A DNA stretch of 64,000 nt, from positions 1 to 64,000 of the forward strand of contig JAKFUF010000142.1 of NCBI GenBank assembly GCA_021732845.1, read 5' to 3'. A program made the translations under genes and the position numbers. The notes beneath the pieces were generated by a model. The model worked only from the letters and a program-made list of their open reading frames with translations. It was not told the DNA's origin and ran no database searches. This document shows positions 9,578 to 19,300 of the stretch, one piece after another. Source of the stretch: Planctomycetaceae bacterium. Its GTDB lineage: Bacteria; Planctomycetota; Planctomycetia; Planctomycetales; Planctomycetaceae. The stretch's first letter is position 1. Every line of letters starts with the position of its first letter.

Positions 9578-12500
9578 TCAATCCCCCAAGTCCCGTTTTC
9601 CTCCACCGCCGCCGAGCCGCTTTTTGGGGAAGTGGAACCGAACATTGTCGGGACCCAGGAGGATCTGCAGGTCGTTTTTGAGGTTGGCGTCGGCTGAGAC
9701 CTTGATCGCCTGCGAAGGTCGCAGCATCACGTTGAGCGGCGACCGCGGTTTGTTCTCTTCGAAGGTCTCCACGACGATCGCCACGCTGCAGCGGCCGGGG
9801 TAGCGTTTGAGGAGTTCACTGCAGCGGAGCACATCGTTGTCGGTGTGGAAGCCACGCTTGAACTTGATGGCCACCTGGTCGGCGAACTTCTTTTCGGCCT
9901 GATCCAGCGGGATCAGTTCTTCGACGATCAGGTTCGGCTCGCGGCTGCGGCGGTCAACCTTGCCGCGGATGAAGCAGATCATTTCCGGCTGCACGTCTTC
10001 GCCCATGCGGGCGAACTCCTCCGGCCACATGATGCAGCGGACCACGCCCTTGGCGTCTTCGAAATCGAAGTTGGCGTAGCGGGTGTGGCCATTGCGGCTG
10101 GGCTTTTTGGTCTGCGTTTTCTTGATGGCGGAGATCATTCCGCCCAGCATCACCTCGGCCCCGTCGGCGATGGTCACCAGGTCGGAGGTGACGTTGGTGG
10201 CAATCGCCTTGAGCAGTACGGAATGCTCGCTCAGCGGGTGGGAAGTGAGGTAGAAGCCGAGGGCATCCTTCTCACCGGCGAGCTTCTGCGAGTGCGGCAG
10301 ATCGGGCATGTCCGGCATGATTGCCGCGACGGCCTCCTTGTCGGATTCCGCCGTGTCGCCATCGTCGAACAGGCTCTTCTGACCACTGAGCTTGTCGCGG
10401 AACCGCGACGCGGCGTTCATCACCGCGCGTTCCACCGTGGCCAGCAGTTGATTGCGGTTGGCTCCAAAGGAGTCGAGGGCACCAGCCTTGATCAGGATTT
10501 CCAGCACGCCTTTGGTGAGATGCCGCGGATCGACCCGTTCGCAGAGGTCAAAGATGTCCTTGAACGGGCCGTTCCCCTCGCGTTCCTGAACGATGGCCAC
10601 CAGCACCTGTTCGCCCACGCCCTTGATGGCGGCCATGCCAAACGACAGTTGCTTCACGCCCGCCACGCCAAACTTGACCTGCGAGATGTTCACGTCCGGC
10701 TGCAGGACCGTGATCTTCATCCGGCGGCAGTCGTCAATATGTTCCGAGATCCGCTCGGTGTCTTCCATCTCGCACGACAAGAGCGCCGCCATGAACTCTT
10801 CGGGGTAATGCGCCTTGAGGAAGGCGGTCTGATAGGCGATGGCCGCGTAGGCGGTGGAGTGTGACTTGTTGAAGCCGTAGCCGGCGAACTTCTCGATCAG
10901 CCCGAACAGGTCGCGGGCCGTTTCTTCCGCCATGCCATTGGCCTGCGCGCCTTTGATGAACTCGACGCGGTTCTTTTCGATCGTTTCGATCTTCTTTTTG
11001 CTGATCGCCTTGATGCAGGCATACGCTTTGGACAGTTCGATGCCACCCAGGCGGTTGATGATCCGCATCACCTGTTCCTGGTACACCATCACGCCGTAGG
11101 TCTCGAGCAGCACCTCGTCGACCACCGGGTGGACTTTGGTGATCGGCTCGACCTTGTTCTTCACGTTGACATAGGTCATCACCATGCCGCCTTCGAGCGG
11201 ACCGGGCCGGTACAGGGCCGAGGTGGCGATGATGTCGTTGAACGTGTCGGGCTTCATCTTCGTCAGCAGGTCCCGCATGCCGCCGGACTCAAGCTGGAAG
11301 ATTCCCTTGGTCTCACCCCGCTGCAGCAGGGCATAAGTCGGCTTGTCGTCGAGCGGCAGCGAACCGGGATCCGGGAAGTTGGGATCCTTGTATTTGCGGA
11401 TGTACTCCACCGCGAGATCCAGAATCGTAAGATTCCGCAGCCCTAAAAAATCCATCTTCAGCAGGCCGGCCTTTTCGACCTCGGTCCACTGCGTGAGGAT
11501 GTCGTCCTTGCCGCCAATCCGCTGCAGGGGGACGTACTCAATCAATGGCTGGTCCGAGATCACCACACCAGCGGCGTGCGTTCCAGCACTCTTGGCCAGA
11601 CCTTCTAGCTGCTTGCCGAAGTCGATCACTTCCCGCACGCTGCGGTCAGTTTCATACGCGCTTTGCAGGTCAGCGCTTTCCTTCATCGCCGATTCGAGCG
11701 ACACGTCCGGCCCGGTGGGCACGAACTTGGCCACTTCGTCCGCGCGGTCCAGCGGCATTCCCAACGCACGGGCCACGTCGCGGATCACGGCCTTGGCCCC
11801 CAGGGTGCCGAACGTGCCGATCTGGGCCACGTTTTCTTTGCCGTACTTCTCCTTCACGTAGTCGATCACCATCTGCCGGCGGTCGCGGCAGAAGTCCATG
11901 TCGATATCGGGGGCTTCGACGCGGCTGGGGTCCAGAAAGCGTTCAAACAGCAGGTCGAACTTGAGCGGGCAGACGTTGCTCAAACCGAGGGTGAAGGCCA
12001 CGAGCGCGCCGCAGGCCGAGCCACGGGCGAGGATGGGAATCTTCTTCTCCATCGCGAAGCGGGCAAAGTCCCACACGATGAGGAAGTAGCCGTTGAACCC
12101 CATCCGGTCGATGATGCCCAACTCGTAATCAAGCCGCTTGATGCCGCCCTCGGGCAGCCGTTCCAGGTTCTCGCCATACCGCCATTTCAAGCCTTTCTCG
12201 CACAGCTCCCGCAGGTAATCCTTGTCGCTCTTCTGCTCGGGCGGGACGAAGATCGGAAAGTGCCGGCTCTTGAGGTCGAGTTCAATGTCGACGCCGTCGG
12301 CAATCTCCTGGGTGCGCGCCACAGCTTCTTCAAAGCCGGGAAACGCCTCGTACATCTGCTCGGGCGAGCGGACGAAGAGCTGGTCCGACTCCATCTTCAT
12401 GCGGTTCGTGTCGCTCCGCATGGTCTTGGTATTCACGCACAACAGCACGTCATGCGCGGATGCGTCTTCCTGCTTGAGATAGTGCGCATCATTGGTGGCA

Positions 12501-13120
12501 ACGAGCGGCATCCCCATCCGCTTCGCCAGGTCGATTGTGCGCTCGGCGGCGTCGGTCTGAATCTGGAAGCCACCGTTCTGGATCTCCAGGTAATAGTTGT
12601 TCCCGAAGACCTTCTGATACCACGCCGCCACCTTCTCGGCGTCTTCGATCCGCTCGCCCAGCAGCAGGCTCGAAAGTTCGCCCGAGCAGCAGCCCGACAG
12701 GCAGATCAGCCCTTCGCTGTGCGCCTCCAGGCATTCCTTGTCGATCCGTGGCTTGTAATAAAACCCGTCAATGAAGGCGGTCGACGCCAGCTTGATCAGG
12801 TTTTGAAACCCGGTGCGGTTCTTGGCCAGCAGCGTCAGGTGAAAGCTGGCCTCCTTCATCCGTCCCGCATCCTTGCTGGTGCGGTGCCCCGGAGCGATAT
12901 AGGCCTCGTACCCGAGAATCGGGTTGATGCCCGCGTCCTTGGCCTTCGTGTAAAACTCCAGCGCGCCGTACAGGTTGCCATGGTCGGTGATCGCCAGCGA
13001 GTTCATCCCCAGTTCATTGACCCGCTTCATCAACCCCGGAATCCGGCTGGCTCCGTCCAGCAGGCTGTAATGTGTGTGGCAGTGCAGGTGGGTGAAGGGG
13101 CGCGGCGCGGTGGTCGACAT
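9578..13120 (-). CDS. dnaE: DNA polymerase III subunit alpha
   Basis: A 1180-residue C-family replicative polymerase of the DnaE1 type. It opens with a PHP domain (THLHCHTHYSLLDGAS), followed by the palm with the catalytic Asp motif PDIDMDFCRDRR. The fingers/thumb region includes GYFLIVWDFARF and ARGSACGALVAF, then KSHSTAYA. A helix-hairpin-helix region, an OB fold and a C-terminal tail complete it. It is the catalytic chain of the chromosomal replicase. The start at 13120 (MSTTAPRPFTHLHCH) is chosen because the PHP domain follows at once; an in-frame start at 13195 adds 25 unrelated residues. The C-terminus ends in a Gly/Lys/Arg-rich tail (KKRLGGGGGKRDLGD) rather than an obvious clamp-binding peptide. 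Confidence 0.97.
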   Translation of the reverse strand: MSTTAPRPFTHLHCHTHYSLLDGASRIPGLMKRVNELGMNSLAITDHGNLYGALEFYTKAKDAGINPILGYEAYIAPGHRTSKDAGRMKEASFHLTLLAKNRTGFQNLIKLASTAFIDGFYYKPRIDKECLEAHSEGLICLSGCCSGELSSLLLGERIEDAEKVAAWYQKVFGNNYYLEIQNGGFQIQTDAAERTIDLAKRMGMPLVATNDAHYLKQEDASAHDVLLCVNTKTMRSDTNRMKMESDQLFVRSPEQMYEAFPGFEEAVARTQEIADGVDIELDLKSRHFPIFVPPEQKSDKDYLRELCEKGLKWRYGENLERLPEGGIKRLDYELGIIDRMGFNGYFLIVWDFARFAMEKKIPILARGSACGALVAFTLGLSNVCPLKFDLLFERFLDPSRVEAPDIDMDFCRDRRQMVIDYVKEKYGKENVAQIGTFGTLGAKAVIRDVARALGMPLDRADEVAKFVPTGPDVSLESAMKESADLQSAYETDRSVREVIDFGKQLEGLAKSAGTHAAGVVISDQPLIEYVPLQRIGGKDDILTQWTEVEKAGLLKMDFLGLRNLTILDLAVEYIRKYKDPNFPDPGSLPLDDKPTYALLQRGETKGIFQLESGGMRDLLTKMKPDTFNDIIATSALYRPGPLEGGMVMTYVNVKNKVEPITKVHPVVDEVLLETYGVMVYQEQVMRIINRLGGIELSKAYACIKAISKKKIETIEKNRVEFIKGAQANGMAEETARDLFGLIEKFAGYGFNKSHSTAYAAIAYQTAFLKAHYPEEFMAALLSCEMEDTERISEHIDDCRRMKITVLQPDVNISQVKFGVAGVKQLSFGMAAIKGVGEQVLVAIVQEREGNGPFKDIFDLCERVDPRHLTKGVLEILIKAGALDSFGANRNQLLATVERAVMNAASRFRDKLSGQKSLFDDGDTAESDKEAVAAIMPDMPDLPHSQKLAGEKDALGFYLTSHPLSEHSVLLKAIATNVTSDLVTIADGAEVMLGGMISAIKKTQTKKPSRNGHTRYANFDFEDAKGVVRCIMWPEEFARMGEDVQPEMICFIRGKVDRRSREPNLIVEELIPLDQAEKKFADQVAIKFKRGFHTDNDVLRCSELLKRYPGRCSVAIVVETFEENKPRSPLNVMLRPSQAIKVSADANLKNDLQILLGPDNVRFHFPKKRLGGGGGKRDLGD

Positions 13121-13211
13121 CGACGATCCGTGGCTGAGAGGAGTGAAGCATCGCACTGGACAGTATATCGGATTTGAGCCTGCCAGGGATCTCACAGTTC
13201 GCCGCTGCTTG

Positions 13212-13379
13212 ATGCTCTATGTGATCACGTCGATCCTGCTGGCACTCTTCAAGTGGCGGGGACTCTCGGTCCCCGAATGGATCGAGGTCGAAGGTGGCAT
13301 AATCTGCAATCTGCTGCTCGTTCTCGGAATGTGCCGGGTTCTGTTATGTGATGTCATCTGGATCTGGTCGCAATTCTGA
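13212..13379 (+). CDS. Possible 55-residue membrane peptide (doubtful)
   Basis: A short frame with two hydrophobic stretches (MLYVITSILLALF and CNLLLVLGMCRVLLC) in the gap between dnaE and the PAP2-like gene, on the opposite strand to both. It has no family match that I recognise and no clear ribosome binding site. It may be a chance frame. Confidence 0.2.
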   Translation: MLYVITSILLALFKWRGLSVPEWIEVEGGIICNLLLVLGMCRVLLCDVIWIWSQF

Positions 13380-13419
13380 GCCTGGGAAAACAAAGCTCGC
13401 GAACATCCCCGAGTCCCGC

Positions 13420-14349
13420 TCAAAACCGGCGTTCCATCGCGACACCCGTGGCTCCCGAAACGGTGATCGGCAGGATGCGAAATTCGCCGGGGGTGCCTTT
13501 GTGGACGCCTCCAATCGACTTGCCAATGACGTAGCCGAACACGGAGCCAAACATCACGTCCGACAGGGAGTGCTGATGCTGGTCGATCTCGGACCAGCCG
13601 ATCAGTCCTGACAGGACATACAGTGGGACGCCAACCTGTGGCCCGTAGTATTCCTCGGCGACGGCGGCCATCGTAAAGCTGGTGGCGGTGGGGGCTGATG
13701 GAAAGCCACGGTCCGCGAACAGGCTGTTGTCGTCCTGGCGGGTGTGCGTGGCGAACTGCAGGCCCAGGGTGCCCAGCGCGGTGAACTTGTAGGCTGAGAC
13801 CAGTGACAGCGAAAAATCGTGAAACTTTGGCTCCTGCGTGTATAAACCCCAGGCGTAGATGCCCGTCAGCAACGGCGTATGCACATACAGCGCATCGCCC
13901 CCGTGGCTCAACAACTCCGACCCCTTCCCCCAGCGGGCATGGTGCTTCTCGACATTGTCCTCGACCTCGTCATCGACCGTTTCGTGCAACAGGTAAGCCA
14001 CGCCTCCGGCAGCGGAGAGAATTCCGGCGTTCTCCCACGTCAGCAGTGCCCGCGAATCTTCCCCAACAATCGAGCTGGCCTTGAACGTGTCGGAAAGGAA
14101 AGTATACCGCTCATGCGGTGGCTCCTCGTCAAAGGCGTGCGCGGCAAGGCCCTCTGGATCGACTTTTGCGGGCGGCGTGGCCTCAACCGCAGCGGGCGGT
14201 GGCGGTGGATGGGCAACGACATGCTCCGTCGCGGGAGCGTCGGTGTTGACGGTCTGGCCCAGCGTCCCGCACCCGGCAATGCCAACAGCGAAGACCGCGC
14301 AGAGCACGGTCCACAACCTTGGCAGGGTGGTGGAGGCTGAAGTCAACAT
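13420..14349 (-). CDS. PAP2-superfamily-like lipoprotein, catalytic motifs degraded
   Basis: A 309-residue predicted lipoprotein: hydrophobic N-terminus with a lipobox-like VGIAGCGTL (Cys about 27), a Pro-rich linker, then an alpha-helical PAP2 (acid phosphatase/vanadium haloperoxidase-like) domain. PAP2 enzymes need K-x6-RP, PSGH and S-R-x5-H-x3-D. Here the equivalents appear as FPSAPTATSF (Gly to Ala and catalytic His to Pro) and SEIDQHQHSLSD (Arg to Glu, with the later His and Asp kept). The fold call rests on helix pattern and motif spacing. Loss of the PSGH histidine and SR arginine suggests a non-catalytic or altered protein. The start at 14349 is preferred to 14430 because it places the signal peptide at the N-terminus. 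Confidence 0.75.
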   Translation of the reverse strand: MLTSASTTLPRLWTVLCAVFAVGIAGCGTLGQTVNTDAPATEHVVAHPPPPPAAVEATPPAKVDPEGLAAHAFDEEPPHERYTFLSDTFKASSIVGEDSRALLTWENAGILSAAGGVAYLLHETVDDEVEDNVEKHHARWGKGSELLSHGGDALYVHTPLLTGIYAWGLYTQEPKFHDFSLSLVSAYKFTALGTLGLQFATHTRQDDNSLFADRGFPSAPTATSFTMAAVAEEYYGPQVGVPLYVLSGLIGWSEIDQHQHSLSDVMFGSVFGYVIGKSIGGVHKGTPGEFRILPITVSGATGVAMERRF

Positions 14350-14471
14350 TTGACTGAGTGCTGCAAGTTGCTCGCGTGGATGAATTTGGTTTGGTTTCCC
14401 GCCGCCCTGTGGCTCGGGGCAAACAGGCATTCAGGATCGCAACACCAGTTTTTGAAGATGGAGAAGCCTGA

Positions 14472-14572
14472 TTCAGCCGGAGGCCGTTAGGCCCCGGTTC
14501 TGACCTGGCAAAAGCGGCGATCGCGCAAGTTCGGGAACCGGACGCTCACGCGCGCTAACGCGTTCCGGCTGA
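14472..14572. repeat. Palindromic intergenic element (GCCGGAGGCC / CGTTCCGGCTGA type)
   Basis: The left arm TTCAGCCGGAGGCCGTTAGG (from 14472) pairs loosely with the right arm, which ends CTAACGCGTTCCGGCTGA (to 14572). A related but rearranged version lies inside the element at 61221-61424 (ACGCGTTAGCGCGCGTTAG, then CCTAAGGCCCTCCGGCTCA). It sits in the 430-bp gap between the divergent PAP2-like gene and the next plus-strand gene; nothing else stands out in 14350-14779. Confidence 0.65.
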
Positions 14573-14779
14573 TTTTTGAAAACTGGCCAGACTTGGCAAA
14601 GTGAGTTGACGGCGTGGATTCGAGAGATGGCGGCTGATATGATCCGGTTCTAAAAGCAAATTTGTGCCATGGAAGTTATCAGAAGTCCGCCAGTTGCGGA
14701 AAGACCAGTTGCCACTGTCCCATTCTCGCATCACGCCAGCAGCTTGCGTGCATGCTCACTCCAGCAGGGATGATCGTCT

Positions 14780-15217
14780 GTGAAAGGGCCAGGCATTCGG
14801 AACGACTTGGACGTTCGCCGGCAATGGCAGTGCCCGGCCTGTGGGAAAGTCCGAAAATCCAACGGCAACGTCAACGTTCTCCGCTGCCTGTGCGGCACCG
14901 ACGGGCACTGGATGAAGCTGCTGGAAACACGCCGCACGCGGCCAATCATCCCGCCCCCCCGGCCGGTGGTCAGCGAAATTCCGGCAGCGGAACTCGACAC
15001 CGGCGAGGCGCCGCCCCCGCGCCGCGAACGGGCGGCGGTGCAGCCCGTAGCAGACCTGCCGGCCTCACCGCCAGAAGCCGCCAAGGTTGAAGTCGTGGCC
15101 GTCGTGCAGGTGGCGGTGGTGGAAGTCACCGTGATTGCAGATTCGGCAGGCGATGTGAAGTCAGCCTCTGCGGAACCGGCCGTCGATGATTTTGGGTCCG
15201 GTGTCGGCGAAGAATGA
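14780..15217 (+). CDS. Hypothetical protein with Cys4 knuckle and Ala/Val/Pro-rich tail
   Basis: A 145-residue protein from a GTG start. The N-terminus has a compact four-Cys arrangement (QWQCPACGKVRK, then RCLCG at about residues 18, 21, 36 and 38), consistent with a small zinc-binding module. A Pro/Arg-rich linker and a Val/Ala/Glu-rich tail follow. I do not recognise the family. It overlaps the upstream part of the next frame but not its likely start at 15288, so the two may form a small operon with the adjacent membrane protein. Existence is moderately supported by the Cys pattern and by codon use in line with its neighbours. Confidence 0.55.
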   Translation: MKGPGIRNDLDVRRQWQCPACGKVRKSNGNVNVLRCLCGTDGHWMKLLETRRTRPIIPPPRPVVSEIPAAELDTGEAPPPRRERAAVQPVADLPASPPEAAKVEVVAVVQVAVVEVTVIADSAGDVKSASAEPAVDDFGSGVGEE

Positions 15218-15287
15218 ATGGAGCAGCCAGCATTCGTTCGCTGGCCGGCAGCGAAGAGATCTCAACACCCCTGGGAATGTGTGGTCA

Positions 15288-15557
15288 ATGAATTCACTGG
15301 TGACCTTTGCTCGGCGTGGCGCAGACAGCCCGATTAACCAGTGGCTCAACGACAACCCGCTGGTGCTGGGCGGCATTATGCTCGCCATTGGTGCCCTCCT
15401 GCTTGGTTCGGGAGTCTATGAACTTCGAAGCGGTGTGACCCACGACAAGCGTGGCAATGTCATTCCGGGCGGCATGGGGAAGTTTACGTCAATTCTGCGC
15501 ATCGTTTGCGGCCTCGGAGTCTGCGGATTCGGCCTGTATAAGCTCATGGCGGGATGA
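15288..15557 (+). CDS. Small two-helix membrane protein
   Basis: An 89-residue protein with two hydrophobic helices: about residues 24-45 (LVLGGIMLAIGALLLGSG) and about 67-86 (ILRIVCGLGVCGFGLYKL). A polar loop (SGVTHDKRGNVIPGG) joins them. The start is taken at the ATG at 15288 (MNSLVTFARRG); the frame extends to 15186 but would then overlap the preceding gene. No family is recognised. The topology suggests a hairpin membrane protein. Nothing in the neighbours indicates its role. Confidence 0.6.
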   Translation: MNSLVTFARRGADSPINQWLNDNPLVLGGIMLAIGALLLGSGVYELRSGVTHDKRGNVIPGGMGKFTSILRIVCGLGVCGFGLYKLMAG

Positions 15558-15756
15558 CCAGCAGTGCCCTCCAGGCAGCGACGATCAATCCGAGATCATC
15601 TGAGGCCATCGCACGCGTTCATGGCGGGAGGGGAATCTGAATTGCTGCTGCTCGCGCCTCCATCGCTATGACGTCGAGGGCTAATTTGGCAGAGTTGCGG
15701 TCCTTCTTCTCATCTGTGCAATCGTGGCCTACTTTCGCTGGCGGAAAATTCGCGAC

Positions 15757-16293
15757 TCACTTTGATTTTTGGCGAAGGTCCCCCTCACCTGTCGTCCCCT
15801 TCATCGCCGCCAGTTTCGCTCGCAGTTCCTTCAGCAGTTTTGGATCTGTGCGTGAACCGTACGACAGCCCGACGTAAGCCTGTTGATCGGTGCCGGCCAA
15901 CGGGATCACATCCAGGTCCGTCGACCAGTAGGGCCGGCGGACCGTTTGGGGAGTCACCAACTGGTTGACTTCGCCCTTGGCCTGCAGGTGGACTGTCACC
16001 ACGAAGCCCATGTAGCTGGGGCCCACCTCATCATGGGCCTCGGCTGAGACCTGGCCGGTCATGGAGACCCCGTGAACTTTGAAAGTCTGGGGCAGGTATC
16101 GCAGTGTCAGCGTCTTCCCCTGGTTGGAGTAGACCGACTCGACCTTGGGCTTGAGATCCTTGAGGACCGGCTCCAAGGCCGCAGCCACGACTGCGGGTCC
16201 CGCACTGACTTCGTTCGCTGGTTCTTCTGCGCCAGAGAGAACCGTCGCCGAGATCACGAGCACCACACCCCACACTGACAGCCTGGATTTCAT
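15757..16293 (-). CDS. Secreted hypothetical protein
   Basis: A 178-residue protein with a clear signal peptide from the chosen start (MKSRLSVWGVVLVISATVLSG, cleavage near AEEP). The mature part is a soluble mixed alpha/beta domain with no motif I recognise; it includes a Tyr/Thr-rich beta segment (GKTLTLRYLPQTFKVHG) and a Lys-rich C-terminus. It lies 58 bp after the stop of the M56 fusion gene on the same strand and may be the last gene of that operon. The frame is open to 16380, but that would put the signal peptide internally. AT-rich direct repeats (AATCGAAAATC) occupy the short gap at 16315-16347. Confidence 0.65.
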   Translation of the reverse strand: MKSRLSVWGVVLVISATVLSGAEEPANEVSAGPAVVAAALEPVLKDLKPKVESVYSNQGKTLTLRYLPQTFKVHGVSMTGQVSAEAHDEVGPSYMGFVVTVHLQAKGEVNQLVTPQTVRRPYWSTDLDVIPLAGTDQQAYVGLSYGSRTDPKLLKELRAKLAAMKGTTGEGDLRQKSK

Positions 16294-16351
16294 GAGCTGC
16301 TTCCCTTGCCAGCAATCGAAAATCACAAATCGAAAATCGAAAATCCGGCGA

Positions 16352-19300
16352 TCAATCGGGCGCTTCCGGATTATGGTCAATGCGCAGCCGCACCACGTCC
16401 GACGTGAACTCTCCCCCGTAGTATTTCTTCACGCGGGGGTGGGACAAGGCGATCGAACGGGAGGGGATCAGCTTGACGCGGACGGGGATGAAACCTTCCC
16501 GGTCGGCCAGCTTTCGCAGGTTTTCGATGTCGAAGTTCTGGAGCATGAAATAGAACGAACGGGTTTCTCCGGCGAACACCACCAGCTCTGTTCCGGGAAG
16601 GACGACACCGCCGCCTTCCAGGTGAAACTCGGTGCGAAAGCAGAGGTCGACCGGGAGCTTGTCGAAGAGTTGCCAGGCGGGCATATGAATTGAACCACCC
16701 TTGTCGCCGCCCAGACGAATTTGCGGAGCCCAGCCGGCCGGACCCCAGGTGGAGTACAGCTTGCGGCCGGGCCGCGGTGCTTCCGGCATCTTCCGTGGAT
16801 TGGGACGCTCGTCGGTGACTTCGCGGATTTCAAAGGCGGCGCGGAACTGTTCCATCAGCGCTTCGGCGGGTTGAACGACCAGGTCATCCGAGGTCTCTGG
16901 AGGCAGCATTTCGAAGGCGTACTCGGGCGACTCGAGCTTGCCGGACCAGGTCTGGTCGCCGCCCTCGAACTTGTAGTCCGTGACGAGCCGGATGGTATGC
17001 CGCCCCACCGGCAGTTTGCCGAGGCGGAACCAATGGGAGATCGACGTGTGCTGCGGATACTTGAACGGCTCGCCGATTTGCTGGCCATCTAGGAAGTGCG
17101 TGGTAACCGTTTCCGATTTCAAAGCCGGCTCTTGGGGAATGCCGTGGTAGCCGCCACGGTAGCGCGGTCCCACGGCGATGGCGGCATCGACACCGGCGGG
17201 ATAGGTCGCCCGCTGCTGGATGAAGTGGGTCATCTCGGCCTTCAGGTACTGCTCAAGTTGATCGCGTGAAAAATCCTTCCACAGTGTGGCGATGATGACC
17301 GCGGCGGGATCGGGGGCGAGTTCCCCCGAGTCGCCCACGGCGGCAATGAGCTGGTTGCCGGACGCCGGCTGGTTGTCCCGCATCAGCCGACGGAGGTTGT
17401 TGGAGACTTTGGGGCTGTGGAATTTCGGGAAGGCGACCATTTCGCGGCGAATGTTCTCCAGCCCGATCTGGGTTTTGGTGCGAGTCTCGGGTTCCTTGGG
17501 TTGAGCCACATTCAAGACGAACGGTTGCGTGACAATGACGCGCGAGACACGGGGCTTCAAGGTCTTACGCGGCGGCTCTTCGGGGTCTTCGGCGGGCTCG
17601 TAGGCGAACTCGTGAAAATAGAGGCGGAGGGAAATGCGGTGCGCCCCTTCCTTCAGCTTCAGACCGGTGATCTCGAAGGCCGCCTTCATGGGCCTTCGAA
17701 CGTCGGGTGGTTGAAGCATCCAGTCTTCCGACAAGACGAACGGCAGCGTGATTGGTGCGGCACCGGGCGACAGCGGATCGATGCCGCCCCAGGGCTGATC
17801 GTTCCGGCGGTATTCCACGCCATCGACAATGACATCATGCTGCGTGTGATGGGTTTCCAACCCCAGGTCGAACTGCAGGCTCGGCTCCTTGATGCCCACA
17901 TTCCGCAGGTCCACATACAGCAGCGGTAATTCATTGGGGGAGACCGTCAGTCGACCTTCGCCAACAACGGTTCCCACGATTCTGGCATCGGGCATCCGCA
18001 GGCGGTATTGCAGGCCATACTCGGCGTCGATCCATCCGTCTTCGCTGTCGGCGACTTCCTGAGTTGGAAACGCAGGTGGGGCCTGATCGCGCTGGGGGAT
18101 GCCGCCGAAGTTGCCCAACGGGAGTTCACGCGTGGTCGGATCCTTCGCCGGTGCGGTGCCAGCCAATTCAAGCTGGTCGACAAGTTTTACTTGATCCACA
18201 CCGTGCTTCCGCAAATCCTCCCGTAGAAAGGTGAGTATTTTGATCGCCTCATCCCGGTCCGGTGCCTGCCCTTTCACGAGAATCTGCATGGGGTGGATGC
18301 TCAAGAACACCGTGCTCTTTGGAAACGTCACGGCGACGGATTTCTCCAAGTCACGGATGAACGACGGCTGCTCCTTCACCAGCACCGCCGCCTTCACCTG
18401 CAGATCTCCCAGGGGCCGGTCCCCCGCCTCCAGCTTGATCGCCTCTTTCCCCTTGGCAAACTTGTCGAGCGGGAGCCAGCCGACTTGTTCGTGCCAAAAC
18501 ACCAGCTCCCATTCGCCGGGGGGAATGTTTTCAATGCGGAAGTTGCCGTCCTCGCCCGTGACGGCAAAGCCGGAATGATCGAGCGGCAGGACATACGCCG
18601 ACATCCAGCCTCCGAAGTTGGAGGTCACCTTGAACGGCACCTTTTCCGCCCGAAGCTTTAAGGCCACGCTGGCTTCGTTGTTCAACAGGCGGTTAAAGGC
18701 TTCGTTCACCTGCGGCTGACCGACAAAATCGAGCGGCGGGCGGTCACGATTTTGCAGCATCAGGGGCTGCCAGCTTCCGAAGGCGATCACATGCGGCGTC
18801 AGCCGGCCCTTCTCGATGGTCAACGAGACGGGCTTGTCATCCGGGTTGATGGGCAGCGCGATCTTTTGCATGGGGTCGGCGGGACGCAGCCAGACCAGCA
18901 CATTGGCCAGCCCGTTTTGAGGCCCCACAACGAGCGATTCATCTGGGATCGGTGTGTCGCGGTAGTTCTCTTGAAACACCAACTGCATCCACGAAGGACG
19001 ATGCGGCGATGTGCCACGGTTGCCATCGACCGCCCAGGCCTTGAGGTCTGGCGGCGGGACGGTGATCTTCTTCGCCACTGGGCGCTCGCCATCGAACACG
19101 ACCCGCCCCGTCAACGTGGCTAGCGATGCATCCACGGTTTTCGGCGGCTGGCCGAGATCGATCCGCACGTCAGCAGGATCAGTGAGGGCGATCGGCAGGG
19201 CACTGCTGATCCCGGTGGTCAGCCGAAAGTAGACCTTTCCCTCGGCATCGGCGGGAAATGCCGGGCCGCTGGTGTTTTCACCATTGCGGTTCAGCCAAAT

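Noticed and set aside
11663-13177. 504-residue plus-strand frame opposite dnaE
   Set aside because: It lies wholly over dnaE, which has full motif support. Composition (His/Gly/Gln/Val-rich) is that of a complementary-strand shadow.
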